Shown here: positions 1 through 6,087 of the stretch, one piece after another | Layout: each line of letters begins with the position of its first letter | Position numbering within the stretch: the first letter of the stretch is position 1 | Source of the DNA: an uncultured Collinsella sp. | GTDB taxonomy: Bacteria > Actinomycetota > Coriobacteriia > Coriobacteriales > Coriobacteriaceae | Length of the DNA: 8,139 bases | Direction of reading: 5' to 3' | NCBI GenBank assembly: GCA_900546825.1 | Contig: UREE01000077.1 | Span: 1 to 8,139, forward strand | Position numbers and translations under genes: made by a program | The notes under the pieces: model-generated | What the model saw: the letters and a program-made list of their open reading frames with translations, nothing else | Told to the model about the DNA's origin: nothing | The model's database searches: none

Positions 1-65
1 AGACCTTCTGGTCATGCCTTGCCTTTTGAATGACAAATTGTCGCTCTGGACGGCGCGCAGCGTCG
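1..65. repeat. Extragenic repeat, copy 1 (after prfA), cut by window edge
   Basis: Bases 14-65 match 6045-6096 at 49 of 52 positions. Bases 1-13 form a GACC-TTCT-GGTC mini-hairpin, inverted relative to copy 2. The left arm would lie before position 1 and cannot be seen. As in copy 2, the visible arm faces the stop codon of a minus-strand gene. It may be the prfA terminator. Confidence 0.88.
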
Positions 66-70
66 GCTGG

Positions 71-94
71 TCCGCCGTTCGGTAGAACGGCGGA
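71..94 (-). terminator. Hairpin directly after prfA
   Basis: A perfect 10-bp stem, TCCGCCGTTC (71-80) with GAACGGCGGA (85-94), closes a four-base GGTA loop and starts 2 nt after the prfA TAA. No U-tract follows on the minus strand, so on its own it is not a classical intrinsic terminator. It could protect the mRNA 3' end or act with the repeat beyond it. Confidence 0.55.
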
Positions 95-96
95 AC

Positions 97-1164
97 TTAG
101 ACTGCCTGTGCCAGCTTCTCGGCACGCTCGGCGGCGGCGAGCGCCTCGATGACGGTGCCGAGCTGGTCGCCCAGGAGGACGCCATTGTAGGTGGAGTTGA
201 AACCGATGCGGTGATCGGTCACGCGGTCCTGGGGCTGGTTGTAGGTACGGATCTTCTCGGAACGGTTGCCGTGGCCGATCTGGCTCTGGCGCTCGGCACC
301 GAGCTCTGCCTGCTGCTTCTCGAGCTCCATCTCGTACAGACGGGCGCGCAGCATCTGCATGCAGACTTCGCGGTTCTGGATCTGGGAGCGCTGTTCCTGC
401 GACTGCACCACGGTGTTGGTGGGCAGGTGGGTGATGCGCACGGCGGAGTAGGTGGTGTTAACGCACTGACCGCCAGGGCCGGAGGCACAGTAGGTATCGA
501 TGCGCAGGTCGGACTGGTTGATCTGAACGTCGATCTCCTCGGCCTCGGGAAGCACGGCGACGGTTGCCGTGGAGGTCTGGATGCGACCCTGGGACTCGGT
601 CTTGGGAACGCGCTGGACGCGGTGCACGCCGGACTCGAACTTCATGACGGAGTAGACGCGGTCGCCCTCGACCTTGAACTCGATGGACTTAAAGCCGCCG
701 GCCTCGCTGGGGCTGGAGTCGAGCACGGTGGTCTTCCAGCCGCGCGACTCGCAGAAGCGCTGATACATCTTGTACAGGTCGCCGGCGAAGATGGCCGCCT
801 CGTCGCCACCGGCGGCGGAGCGAATCTCGACGATGGTGTTCTTGTCGTCGTTGGGGTCGCTCGGGATGAGCATGTACTTGATGTCTTCCTCGAGCTGGGG
901 AAGCTTGGCCTCGTTTTCGGAGATGTCCATCTGGAGCATCTCCTTCTCATCGGCATCGGTAGTATCGTGGAGCATTTCCTTGGCAGCCTCGATGTCATCG
1001 AGCGCGCCGATGTACTCGCGCGAGGCAGCGATGAGGTCGGACTGGTGCGCGTACTCCTTGTTGAGACGCGTGAACTCCTTGATATCGGAGGCGACGGCTG
1101 GGTCGGAAAGCTTCTTCTCGAGCTCCTCGTAGGCCTTGATGATCTTTTCGAGCTTGTCGCGCAT
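97..1164 (-). CDS. prfA: Peptide chain release factor 1 (RF1)
   Basis: This cytoplasmic class I release factor recognises UAA and UAG in the ribosomal A site and triggers hydrolysis of peptidyl-tRNA. The 355-residue product is full length for RF1. It has a helical N-terminal domain (about 1-105), then the codon-recognition domain with the RF1-type P-x-T tripeptide as PKT (187-189) inside RVQRVPKTESQGR; RF2 would have SPF there. The catalytic GGQ is at 231-233 in GPGGQCVNTTYSAVR, and RSEKIRTYN and DRVTDHRI follow near 301-320. The residue after GGQ is Cys and the later position is Tyr, where many RF1 proteins have His and Asp. The ATG at 1164 is preceded by AAGGAG (1171-1176) with a 6-nt spacer. 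The gene looks monocistronic on its upstream side: a 293-bp gap separates it from the peptidase gene. A hairpin follows the TAA closely. The prmC gene that often follows prfA is not visible before the window edge. Confidence 0.97.
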   Translation of the reverse strand: MRDKLEKIIKAYEELEKKLSDPAVASDIKEFTRLNKEYAHQSDLIAASREYIGALDDIEAAKEMLHDTTDADEKEMLQMDISENEAKLPQLEEDIKYMLIPSDPNDDKNTIVEIRSAAGGDEAAIFAGDLYKMYQRFCESRGWKTTVLDSSPSEAGGFKSIEFKVEGDRVYSVMKFESGVHRVQRVPKTESQGRIQTSTATVAVLPEAEEIDVQINQSDLRIDTYCASGPGGQCVNTTYSAVRITHLPTNTVVQSQEQRSQIQNREVCMQMLRARLYEMELEKQQAELGAERQSQIGHGNRSEKIRTYNQPQDRVTDHRIGFNSTYNGVLLGDQLGTVIEALAAAERAEKLAQAV

Positions 1165-1374
1165 GACGGACTCCTTTTATATGCGTGAAGGTGAAAATCG
1201 GCAGAATTGATGGGGCGCGGGGCGCCGCTGCGGGGGTAAAGCCCGGCTAGAACATGTCGATCTTCAGATACATGCGCATCCCTTCGCGTATGGGGGTACA
1301 TAGTTGCGGTCTAACCCATACATGATAGCGTGCGCAGGCAAACCTGCATATAACCCGCACGGAATGAGTGGACA
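1165..1374. other. Intergenic region upstream of prfA
   Basis: With the palindromes at 1375-1451 this is the 293-bp gap before prfA. It holds the prfA ribosome binding site (AAGGAG, 1171-1176), a GC-rich stretch (1208-1247) and a possible eight-codon ORF. Its minus strand contains TATCAT (1322-1327), but no acceptable -35 lies at 16-18 nt, so no promoter is claimed. The prfA promoter is probably here, since the palindrome separates the gene from the peptidase. Confidence 0.4.
1247..1273 (-). other. Possible eight-codon leader ORF upstream of prfA
   Basis: The minus strand reads MYLKIDMF then TAG. GAAGGG lies 6 nt before its ATG. A GC-rich stretch follows before prfA. The arrangement could be a leader peptide, but a short ORF like this can occur by chance and no regulatory codon run is seen. 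Confidence 0.2.
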
Positions 1375-1430
1375 TAGCCGTTGGGGACGTTCATTAACGA
1401 CTAGTCGTTTAAGAACGTCCCCAACGGCTA
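1375..1430. repeat. 56-bp near-perfect palindrome after the M20 peptidase gene
   Basis: The arms 1375-1392 (TAGCCGTTGGGGACGTTC) and 1413-1430 pair perfectly over 18 bp. The centre, 1396-1409 (AACGACTAGTCGTT), is itself a perfect palindrome. Overall 26 of 28 base pairs form, with mismatches only at 1393/1412 and 1395/1410. No U-tract follows on either strand. It could act as a transcript-end structure, but it looks like a REP-type extragenic palindrome. Confidence 0.85.
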
Positions 1431-1451
1431 ACAAAGGGACTGTCGCTTTGT
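1431..1451. repeat. Short inverted repeat abutting the long palindrome
   Basis: ACAAAG (1431-1436) pairs with CTTTGT (1446-1451), and GAC/GTC pair inside it around T1441, with one G-G mismatch. It lies 6 bp from the peptidase stop and touches the 56-bp palindrome, so the two may be one composite element. Confidence 0.6.
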
Positions 1452-1457
1452 CACATT

Positions 1458-2885
1458 CTAGAGCGTTTGAAGCAGAGCGATGAAAAAGCGTACGCCCTGG
1501 AGGTAAGCGCGGCGGGTGATGCGCTCGTTGGTGCCGTGGACACCGCGCTCGCACTCGTCATCGTCTACCACAAAGGCCGAGAAGCGAATGCACTCGGGGC
1601 AAATGCGCTGGTAGTTGGCAGCATCGGTCGCGCCAATCACGGTCGAGGGAACGATACCGATAGGAGCTCCGCCCGCCGCTGATGATCCGTTTTCCTCCGT
1701 CCCCTCTGGATCACGGAAATAGCGGGCGGCGATGGCGCGGACGGTCTCGAGTCCCGGTCCGCCGATGCGCGGAGACGGCGAGGGTTCGGAGCTGCCAGGA
1801 CCGAGCTCGATCTCGACACGGTCGGCGAGCCCCGCCTCGGCAACGGCGACGCGGCAGCAGGCCACGACATCGGCCACACTCGTGCCCTCGAGCATGCGGA
1901 AATTGATATTGGCCCACATATCCTGCGGCATCACGTTAGCACCGGTGCTACCGCCCTCGATTTGGGTCGGTGCACAGGTGGTGGTCACGAGCGGATAGAG
2001 CTTCTTGCTGGCAAGGCACTCGCGCACGATGGCGTCCTTGTTGGAGGCAATCTCGTCGGCCGTGCAGAGTCCCAGCTCGACGAGCTGTGCGACAAGCAGG
2101 TCCGTGACGCGCGTCGGCCATTCGATATCGCAGATTGCGGCGATGGCGCGGCCGAGCACCTCGAGCGACGTGCCGCCGTAGGGGTTGGAAGAATGTCCGC
2201 CCTCGCTACGCGTCCTCAACACGATATCGGCGTAGCCCTTCTCCGCGAGATCGGCATGCATAAGCCAGCCCTCGCCCGCGCCGTACTCGGCAGCCGGAAC
2301 GATGCGGTAGTCGCCCTCGTCGATCAGGTACTCAAGCTCAATGCCGCGCTCCTCGAGCGCGCGGCCGATGGCGCCTGCGCCGTACTGCGTCGTCTCCTCG
2401 TCCTGACCAAAGGCCAGGAGCAGCGTGCGCTCGTGCTGCCAACCGTGCGCCAGCGCATACTCAACCGCCTCGAGAATACCTGCGACCTGGTCTTTCATGT
2501 CGATGGCACCACGGCCCCAAATGTAGGCGTCGTCCACATGTCCGCTAAAGGGGGCGTGCGTCCAATCGGCCTCAGTACCCGGCACCACGGGGACCACGTC
2601 CATGTGACCCATGAGCATAACGGGCTTGAGAGCAGAGTCGGAGCCGGAAAGCGTCACCAGCAACGAATGATCGATGAGCTCAGCCTTACCCGCCGCAAAT
2701 ACGTGCGGCCAGGCCCGCTGCATATACGCGCGCAGGTCGTCGAACGGCTGCCAGTCCACCGCCTCGGCATCCATGCTCGAAATGGTCGGAAACGACAGCA
2801 CGCGGCCCAGGCGCTCGCACGCACCAGCCTCGTCTATATCGGCAAAATCATCCTCATGCGCAAAAAAGCGCCAAACCTCGGCCAT
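1458..2885 (-). CDS. M20 family metallopeptidase, carboxypeptidase S / PM20D1-like
   Basis: Predicted cytoplasmic di-zinc amidohydrolase/peptidase of 475 residues, a normal length for the long CPS1/PM20D1 branch of M20. Visible motifs are MGHMDVVPV (H94 metal ligand, D96), GRGAIDMKDQ (D129 bridging ligand), FGQDEETT (E163 as general base, E164 as ligand), LIDEGD (D189 ligand), GGHSSNP (H231, dimerisation-domain His) and GVHGTNERI (H450 ligand). All key residues are therefore present. No signal peptide or membrane segment is seen. Substrates in this branch include C-terminal amino acids of peptides and N-acyl amino acids; the exact one cannot be read here. The ATG at 2885 follows AAAGGA (2890-2895) with a short 4-nt spacer. 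It lies 72 nt after the ABC ATPase gene on the same strand, with a hairpin between, so it probably belongs to the transporter operon. A long palindrome lies just beyond its stop. Confidence 0.93.
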   Translation of the reverse strand: MAEVWRFFAHEDDFADIDEAGACERLGRVLSFPTISSMDAEAVDWQPFDDLRAYMQRAWPHVFAAGKAELIDHSLLVTLSGSDSALKPVMLMGHMDVVPVVPGTEADWTHAPFSGHVDDAYIWGRGAIDMKDQVAGILEAVEYALAHGWQHERTLLLAFGQDEETTQYGAGAIGRALEERGIELEYLIDEGDYRIVPAAEYGAGEGWLMHADLAEKGYADIVLRTRSEGGHSSNPYGGTSLEVLGRAIAAICDIEWPTRVTDLLVAQLVELGLCTADEIASNKDAIVRECLASKKLYPLVTTTCAPTQIEGGSTGANVMPQDMWANINFRMLEGTSVADVVACCRVAVAEAGLADRVEIELGPGSSEPSPSPRIGGPGLETVRAIAARYFRDPEGTEENGSSAAGGAPIGIVPSTVIGATDAANYQRICPECIRFSAFVVDDDECERGVHGTNERITRRAYLQGVRFFIALLQTL

Positions 2886-2909
2886 GACATCCTTTCGATT
2901 GTGATGACG

Positions 2910-2934
2910 AGGGCCGCCCCACGGGAGCGGCCCT
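2910..2934 (-). promoter_or_regulatory. Intercistronic hairpin between ABC ATPase and M20 peptidase genes
   Basis: AGGGCCGC (2910-2917) pairs perfectly with GCGGCCCT (2927-2934) around a 9-nt loop. It lies 23 nt after the ATPase stop and about 25 nt before the peptidase start. No U-tract follows on the minus strand. It may stabilise or process the mRNA and so set different expression of the two parts, or attenuate read-through. Confidence 0.55.
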
Positions 2935-2957
2935 GCAACGTAAGTGTTTGCGGTCGG

Positions 2958-3743
2958 TTATTTGTCCTCGAGATAACGCGAGAGGAACTCGCGGGTGCGC
3001 TGGTGCTTGGGGTTGCCGAAGAGCTCGGCCGGTGCGGCATCCTCGAGCACCACGCCCTTGTCCATAAAGACCACGCGATCGGACACCGTGCGTGCAAAGG
3101 CCATCTCGTGCGTGACGACGACCATGGTCATGCCGTCGGCAGCGAGCTTGCGCATGACCTCGAGCACCTCGCCCACGATCTCGGGGTCGAGCGCCGAGGT
3201 CGGCTCGTCAAACAGCATGATCTGCGGATTCATGCACAGGGCACGAGCGATGGCCACGCGCTGCTTTTGACCACCGGACAGGCGACCCACGGCGGCGTGC
3301 GCGAACTTTTCGAGTCCCACGCTCGTCAGATGCTCCATCGCGACCTTCTCGGCCTCGACCTTGCTCATCTTTTTGAGCGTGACGGGCGCGAGCGTGCAGT
3401 TGTCGAGCACGTCCATGTTGTTGAACAGGTTGAAGCCCTGGAACACCATGCCGATGTCCTCGCGCAGTTTATTGATATTGCAGCGCTCGGCAGTAAGGTC
3501 CTGACCGTGGAACCAGATATGGCCGGCATCCGGAGTCTCGAGCAGGTTAAGGCAGCGCAGAAACGTCGACTTGCCCGAGCCCGAGGCGCCGATGATGGTG
3601 ACGACCTCGCCGGGATTGACGGACAAGTCGATGCCCTTGAGTACCTCGAGTGAGCCAAAGCTCTTGCGCAGGCCCTCGACGCGGATAAGCGGCTCTTGGT
3701 TTTGCACGGCTGCCGCAGTGCCGGTAGTGGCGGTATCTGCCAT
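2958..3743 (-). CDS. Polar amino acid ABC transporter, ATP-binding protein (GlnQ/HisP type)
   Basis: Cytoplasmic ATPase that powers the adjacent permease. The 261-residue product has every hallmark: Walker A GASGSGKST (52-60), Q-loop Q102 in GMVFQGFNLF, signature LSGGQKQR (155-162), Walker B IMLFDEPTSALD (175-186) and H-loop VVTHEM with H212. The order and wording are those of the polar amino acid uptake family. The open frame extends upstream to 3818, but that would overlap the permease gene. The ATG at 3743 is preceded by GAGGAG (3751-3756) with a 7-nt spacer, so it is the better start. The permease gene ends 22 nt upstream, which indicates co-transcription. The extra 15 or so residues before the first strand (rich in Ala and Thr) look like a harmless tail. 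The amino acid transported cannot be decided from the ATPase. Confidence 0.96.
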   Translation of the reverse strand: MADTATTGTAAAVQNQEPLIRVEGLRKSFGSLEVLKGIDLSVNPGEVVTIIGASGSGKSTFLRCLNLLETPDAGHIWFHGQDLTAERCNINKLREDIGMVFQGFNLFNNMDVLDNCTLAPVTLKKMSKVEAEKVAMEHLTSVGLEKFAHAAVGRLSGGQKQRVAIARALCMNPQIMLFDEPTSALDPEIVGEVLEVMRKLAADGMTMVVVTHEMAFARTVSDRVVFMDKGVVLEDAAPAELFGNPKHQRTREFLSRYLEDK

Positions 3744-3750
3744 GATGATT

Positions 3751-3756
3751 CTCCTC
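3751..3756 (-). promoter_or_regulatory. Shine-Dalgarno of the ABC ATPase gene
   Basis: On the minus strand this reads GAGGAG, 7 nt before the ATG at 3743. It decides the start in favour of the short form; the upstream ATG at 3818 would lie inside the permease gene. Confidence 0.8.
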
Positions 3757-3765
3757 GTCTTAAGC

Positions 3766-4914
3766 CTAGTTAGAGCTGGGCAGCGTGGCCGGAGCCTCGG
3801 CGCCGAGCTTTTTGCCAAAGGCCTCGAGCAGGCGGCTCGCCACGAGCGTCAGGATCAGATAGACCACGAGCGCCACGCAGTAGACCTCCATCTGGCGGTA
3901 GTACACGCCGGCGACGGTGGTGGTGGCGTACATGAGGTCGAACACGCCGATGACCGAGAGCACCGACGAGTCCTTGATGTTGATGATGAGCTCGTTGGTG
4001 AGCGCCGGGATCGCGTTTTTAATACCCTGAGGGAACACGACCTTGCGCATAGCCTGCCACTGCGACAGGCCCAGCGAGCGCGCTGCCTCGGCCTGGCCGG
4101 GATCGATGGACTCGATGCCGCCGCGCAGGACCTCCATCATGTAGGCGGTGGAGTTGAGCGAGATGGTGACGAGGCCGGCGGTGAAGGTACTCCAGATCTG
4201 GTTGGCCTGGGCGGTCTCGAAGCCCATGCCGCGCAGAACGGTAAAGCCCGCGTAATAGATGAGCAGGCCCTGGACCATCATGGGCGTGCCGCGCACGATG
4301 GTGGAGTAGACGGTCGCAAAGCCGCGGCCGATGCTCTTAAAGAAGTGCACCAGATCGTTATCCACGCGGTCGAACGTCTGAATACGCAGGAACACAAAGA
4401 GCAGCGCCAGGAAAAAGGCGATGACGGTGCCGAAGGTGGCAAGCGCGATGGTGATCTCGATACCGCGAATAAAGAAGTCCCCGCTCTTGTAGGTCATGTA
4501 GACCAGGCTCGACAAAAAGTCGCTGGGGTTGGAGTCCGAGACAATACTCACCTGCACCAGGTCGATAAACGACATGACGCAGCGGTCGACAAAGAAGATC
4601 GCCGCGATGACGACCACGACGTAGCTGCCTAAGCGTGCGCCACGACGGAAACGCTCGGATGCGAACGGCGACGTTTCGCGATAGTCGTTCCAGTGCATGA
4701 GCTTGGTGACCAGCGCCGCCGCCGACACGACGAGCCAGGCCCAAAGGATTGCCCAGAGGCAGTCTTGGAACACGCCCGTAGGCGCCAAGAAGCTCAGCGG
4801 CGTAGGATTGCGTTGGCTAAACGCCAGGCCGAGCGCCGCGATAACGCTCGTGCCCAGGTACACATAGCGGTGGTCGGCCTTGATAAAGGAGACCAGACGA
4901 TTAATGGCTTTCAT
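3766..4914 (-). CDS. Polar amino acid ABC transporter permease with N-terminal membrane extension
   Basis: Inner-membrane channel subunit of the amino acid importer. The C-terminal part (about 145-365) is a standard HisM/GlnP-type permease. It has RGTPMMVQG (208-216) and the cytoplasmic EAA loop starting EAARSLGLSQ (276-285), continuing through P295 to about residue 305, which docks on the ATPase. Family members are usually about 215-300 residues, but this one has 382. The first 145 residues add roughly three hydrophobic segments (about 17-34, 52-70, 96-111) and a charged loop at 74-95. Only one permease gene is present, so it presumably works as a homodimer. The ATG at 4914 lies 9 nt after the binding-protein stop. 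AGGAGG (4919-4924) overlaps that stop codon (TAAGGAGGCAGCATG), which indicates tight translational linkage. The extension is in frame with no sign of a fusion error; its role is unknown. Confidence 0.94.
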   Translation of the reverse strand: MKAINRLVSFIKADHRYVYLGTSVIAALGLAFSQRNPTPLSFLAPTGVFQDCLWAILWAWLVVSAAALVTKLMHWNDYRETSPFASERFRRGARLGSYVVVVIAAIFFVDRCVMSFIDLVQVSIVSDSNPSDFLSSLVYMTYKSGDFFIRGIEITIALATFGTVIAFFLALLFVFLRIQTFDRVDNDLVHFFKSIGRGFATVYSTIVRGTPMMVQGLLIYYAGFTVLRGMGFETAQANQIWSTFTAGLVTISLNSTAYMMEVLRGGIESIDPGQAEAARSLGLSQWQAMRKVVFPQGIKNAIPALTNELIINIKDSSVLSVIGVFDLMYATTTVAGVYYRQMEVYCVALVVYLILTLVASRLLEAFGKKLGAEAPATLPSSN

Positions 4915-4923
4915 GCTGCCTCC

Positions 4924-5850
4924 TTATGCCGGCTGACGGTCGAGGCACGCGTCCCACATTTGGTCGCGCTCCTCTTGGCTAATGCCCTTGAGTGTCTTGT
5001 CGATGAGCTTAAGCAGCTTGTCCGAGCCCTTGCGGCAGCCAACGTTTGCCGCGACCTCCTGCTTAAAGCCCTCGCCCTCGGCAAAATGAATGGGGACAAT
5101 GCCCGGGTTTTGGGCCATATAGCCTTTCTCGTTCTCGGTGTTGTACGTCACAGCGTCACAGGTACCCTGCAGCAGGTTCGAAAACACCGTGGGAACCGAA
5201 TCGACCGGGTTTTTGTGCACAACGCCCGGAATCTCGTCGATGACGGTATCGAGCATGGTGTCCTTTTGGCCGAGCACCGTGGCACCGCTAAAGTCGCTGA
5301 GCTTGGTGGCGTTTTGGTAAGGCGAGCCCTCTTTTACGAACAGGCCAAAGTAGCCAATGAAGTACGGGTCGGAAAAGCCGACCGACTCCTCACGCTCGGG
5401 CGTGGCGCTCATACCGGCGATGATGAGGTCGATCTGGCCGTTGTTGAGCGAATCGATAAGGCCCGAGAAGCTCTGCTTGACGGCAACGGGCTCGCCACCG
5501 AGGGCCTTGCAGACGATCTTGGCGATCTGCACGTCGTAGCCATCGGCGTAGGCTCCCTGCACGTTGTCGATGGGAATGGTGTACTCGCTGGCCTCGGAGA
5601 CCTGCCAGTTGTACGGGGCGTAGGCCGCCTCCATACCGATACGGATCTTGTCCTTGCCGATAACGGAATCGGACAGGTCGTCGCGACCGCCGCCCGTCGT
5701 GGGCTGAACTACTTCCAGCGTGGAGGGGCGCTGGCAGCCGGCAAGTGCGCCGGCGACGACGGTAGCGCTCGCAGCAAGAGCGCTACCCAAGAAGATACGA
5801 CGGCTGCACACCGGCTGTGGATGCGCGTCGCGTTGTAGTCGAGGTTGCAT
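4924..5850 (-). CDS. Amino acid ABC transporter substrate-binding lipoprotein (SBP_bac_3), Tat-type signal
   Basis: Extracellular lipid-anchored receptor that delivers substrate to the neighbouring permease. With the start at 5850 it has 308 residues. The N-terminus carries SRRIFLG (16-22, twin Arg at 17-18), a hydrophobic stretch and the lipobox LAGC (Cys39), which suggests Tat export followed by lipidation. The mature part shows family 3 features: DKIRIGMEAAYAPYNW (67-82), GYDVQIAKIV (104-113), SFSGLIDSLNNGQIDLI (127-143) and GMSATPERE (146-154), where R153 matches the Arg that binds the ligand carboxylate in this family. The frame is open to an ATG at 5922. The ATG at 5850 has AGGGAAGG (5857-5864) at 6 nt, and it places the signal peptide correctly. 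It is the first gene of the transporter operon. The ligand is probably an amino acid or small derivative, with specificity not determinable. Confidence 0.94.
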   Translation of the reverse strand: MQPRLQRDAHPQPVCSRRIFLGSALAASATVVAGALAGCQRPSTLEVVQPTTGGGRDDLSDSVIGKDKIRIGMEAAYAPYNWQVSEASEYTIPIDNVQGAYADGYDVQIAKIVCKALGGEPVAVKQSFSGLIDSLNNGQIDLIIAGMSATPEREESVGFSDPYFIGYFGLFVKEGSPYQNATKLSDFSGATVLGQKDTMLDTVIDEIPGVVHKNPVDSVPTVFSNLLQGTCDAVTYNTENEKGYMAQNPGIVPIHFAEGEGFKQEVAANVGCRKGSDKLLKLIDKTLKGISQEERDQMWDACLDRQPA

Positions 5851-5856
5851 CTGATG

Positions 5857-5864
5857 CCTTCCCT
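5857..5864 (-). promoter_or_regulatory. Shine-Dalgarno deciding the start of the binding-protein gene
   Basis: The minus strand reads AGGGAAGG, 6 nt before the ATG at 5850. It supports this start over the ATG at 5922, which would add 24 residues in front of the signal peptide. Confidence 0.7.
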
Positions 5865-5988
5865 GTTGAATCGTATGCTGACGACTTAACAGGATATACG
5901 CCAGCGACCAGCAGCGCAGCACAAGCTCGAAAAATTAATAGACACACGGTAGTCATTGGGGACGCCGATGTTTTGGCAATGCCGGCGA

Positions 5989-6087
5989 GCGACGTCCAGA
6001 GCGAACAAGTGGCATGAAAAAGGCAAGGCATGACCAGAAGGTCTATGCCTTGCCTTTTGAATGACAAATTATCGCTCTGGACGGCGC
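5989..6087. repeat. 99-bp imperfect palindrome containing the terminator
   Basis: The 14-bp terminator stem is the inner part of a longer inverted repeat: 5989-6031 pairs with 6045-6087 at 35 of 43 positions. An outer block matches almost without break (CGTCCAGAGCGA, 5993-6004, with 6072-6083), and the mismatches cluster at 6005-6017. This is larger than a plain terminator needs and looks like a dispersed extragenic palindrome. Confidence 0.8.
6017..6058 (-). terminator. Rho-independent terminator after the aldose epimerase gene
   Basis: A perfect 14-bp stem pairs 6018-6031 (AAAAGGCAAGGCAT) with 6045-6058. The 13-nt loop contains a further GACC-AGAA-GGTC mini-hairpin (6032-6043). On the minus strand the stem runs into five T residues (complement of 6017-6021). 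It lies about 55 nt after the epimerase stop and upstream of the transporter operon. The plus-strand side has only four T, so weak bidirectional action is possible. Confidence 0.8.

Noticed and set aside
211..1188. 325-codon open frame on the plus strand opposite prfA
   Set aside because: A low-complexity Leu/Gly/Val/Asp product antisense to a full-length release factor; a codon-bias shadow.
1264..1554. 96-codon minus-strand open frame spanning the 56-bp palindrome
   Set aside because: It starts inside the peptidase gene in another frame, runs through the palindrome and has no homology-like motif.
1962..3653. 563-codon open frame on the plus strand
   Set aside because: It lies antisense to the M20 peptidase and ABC ATPase genes, whose motifs are unmistakable. 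Its product is rich in His, Arg and Leu with no recognisable motif, as expected from the antisense of GC-rich coding DNA.
4693..5838. 381-codon open frame on the plus strand opposite the binding protein and permease genes
   Set aside because: No domain is recognisable, and it crosses the boundary between two real minus-strand genes.
5956..5964. TTGGGGACG shared with the arm of the palindrome at 1381-1389
   Set aside because: Nine bases only, with no matching second arm nearby; too short to call a degenerate copy of the same element.
5851..5988. Promoter search upstream of the transporter operon
   Set aside because: TATATC and TATTAA occur on the minus strand in an A/T-rich patch, but neither has an acceptable -35 at normal spacing, and no riboswitch or T-box signature was seen.
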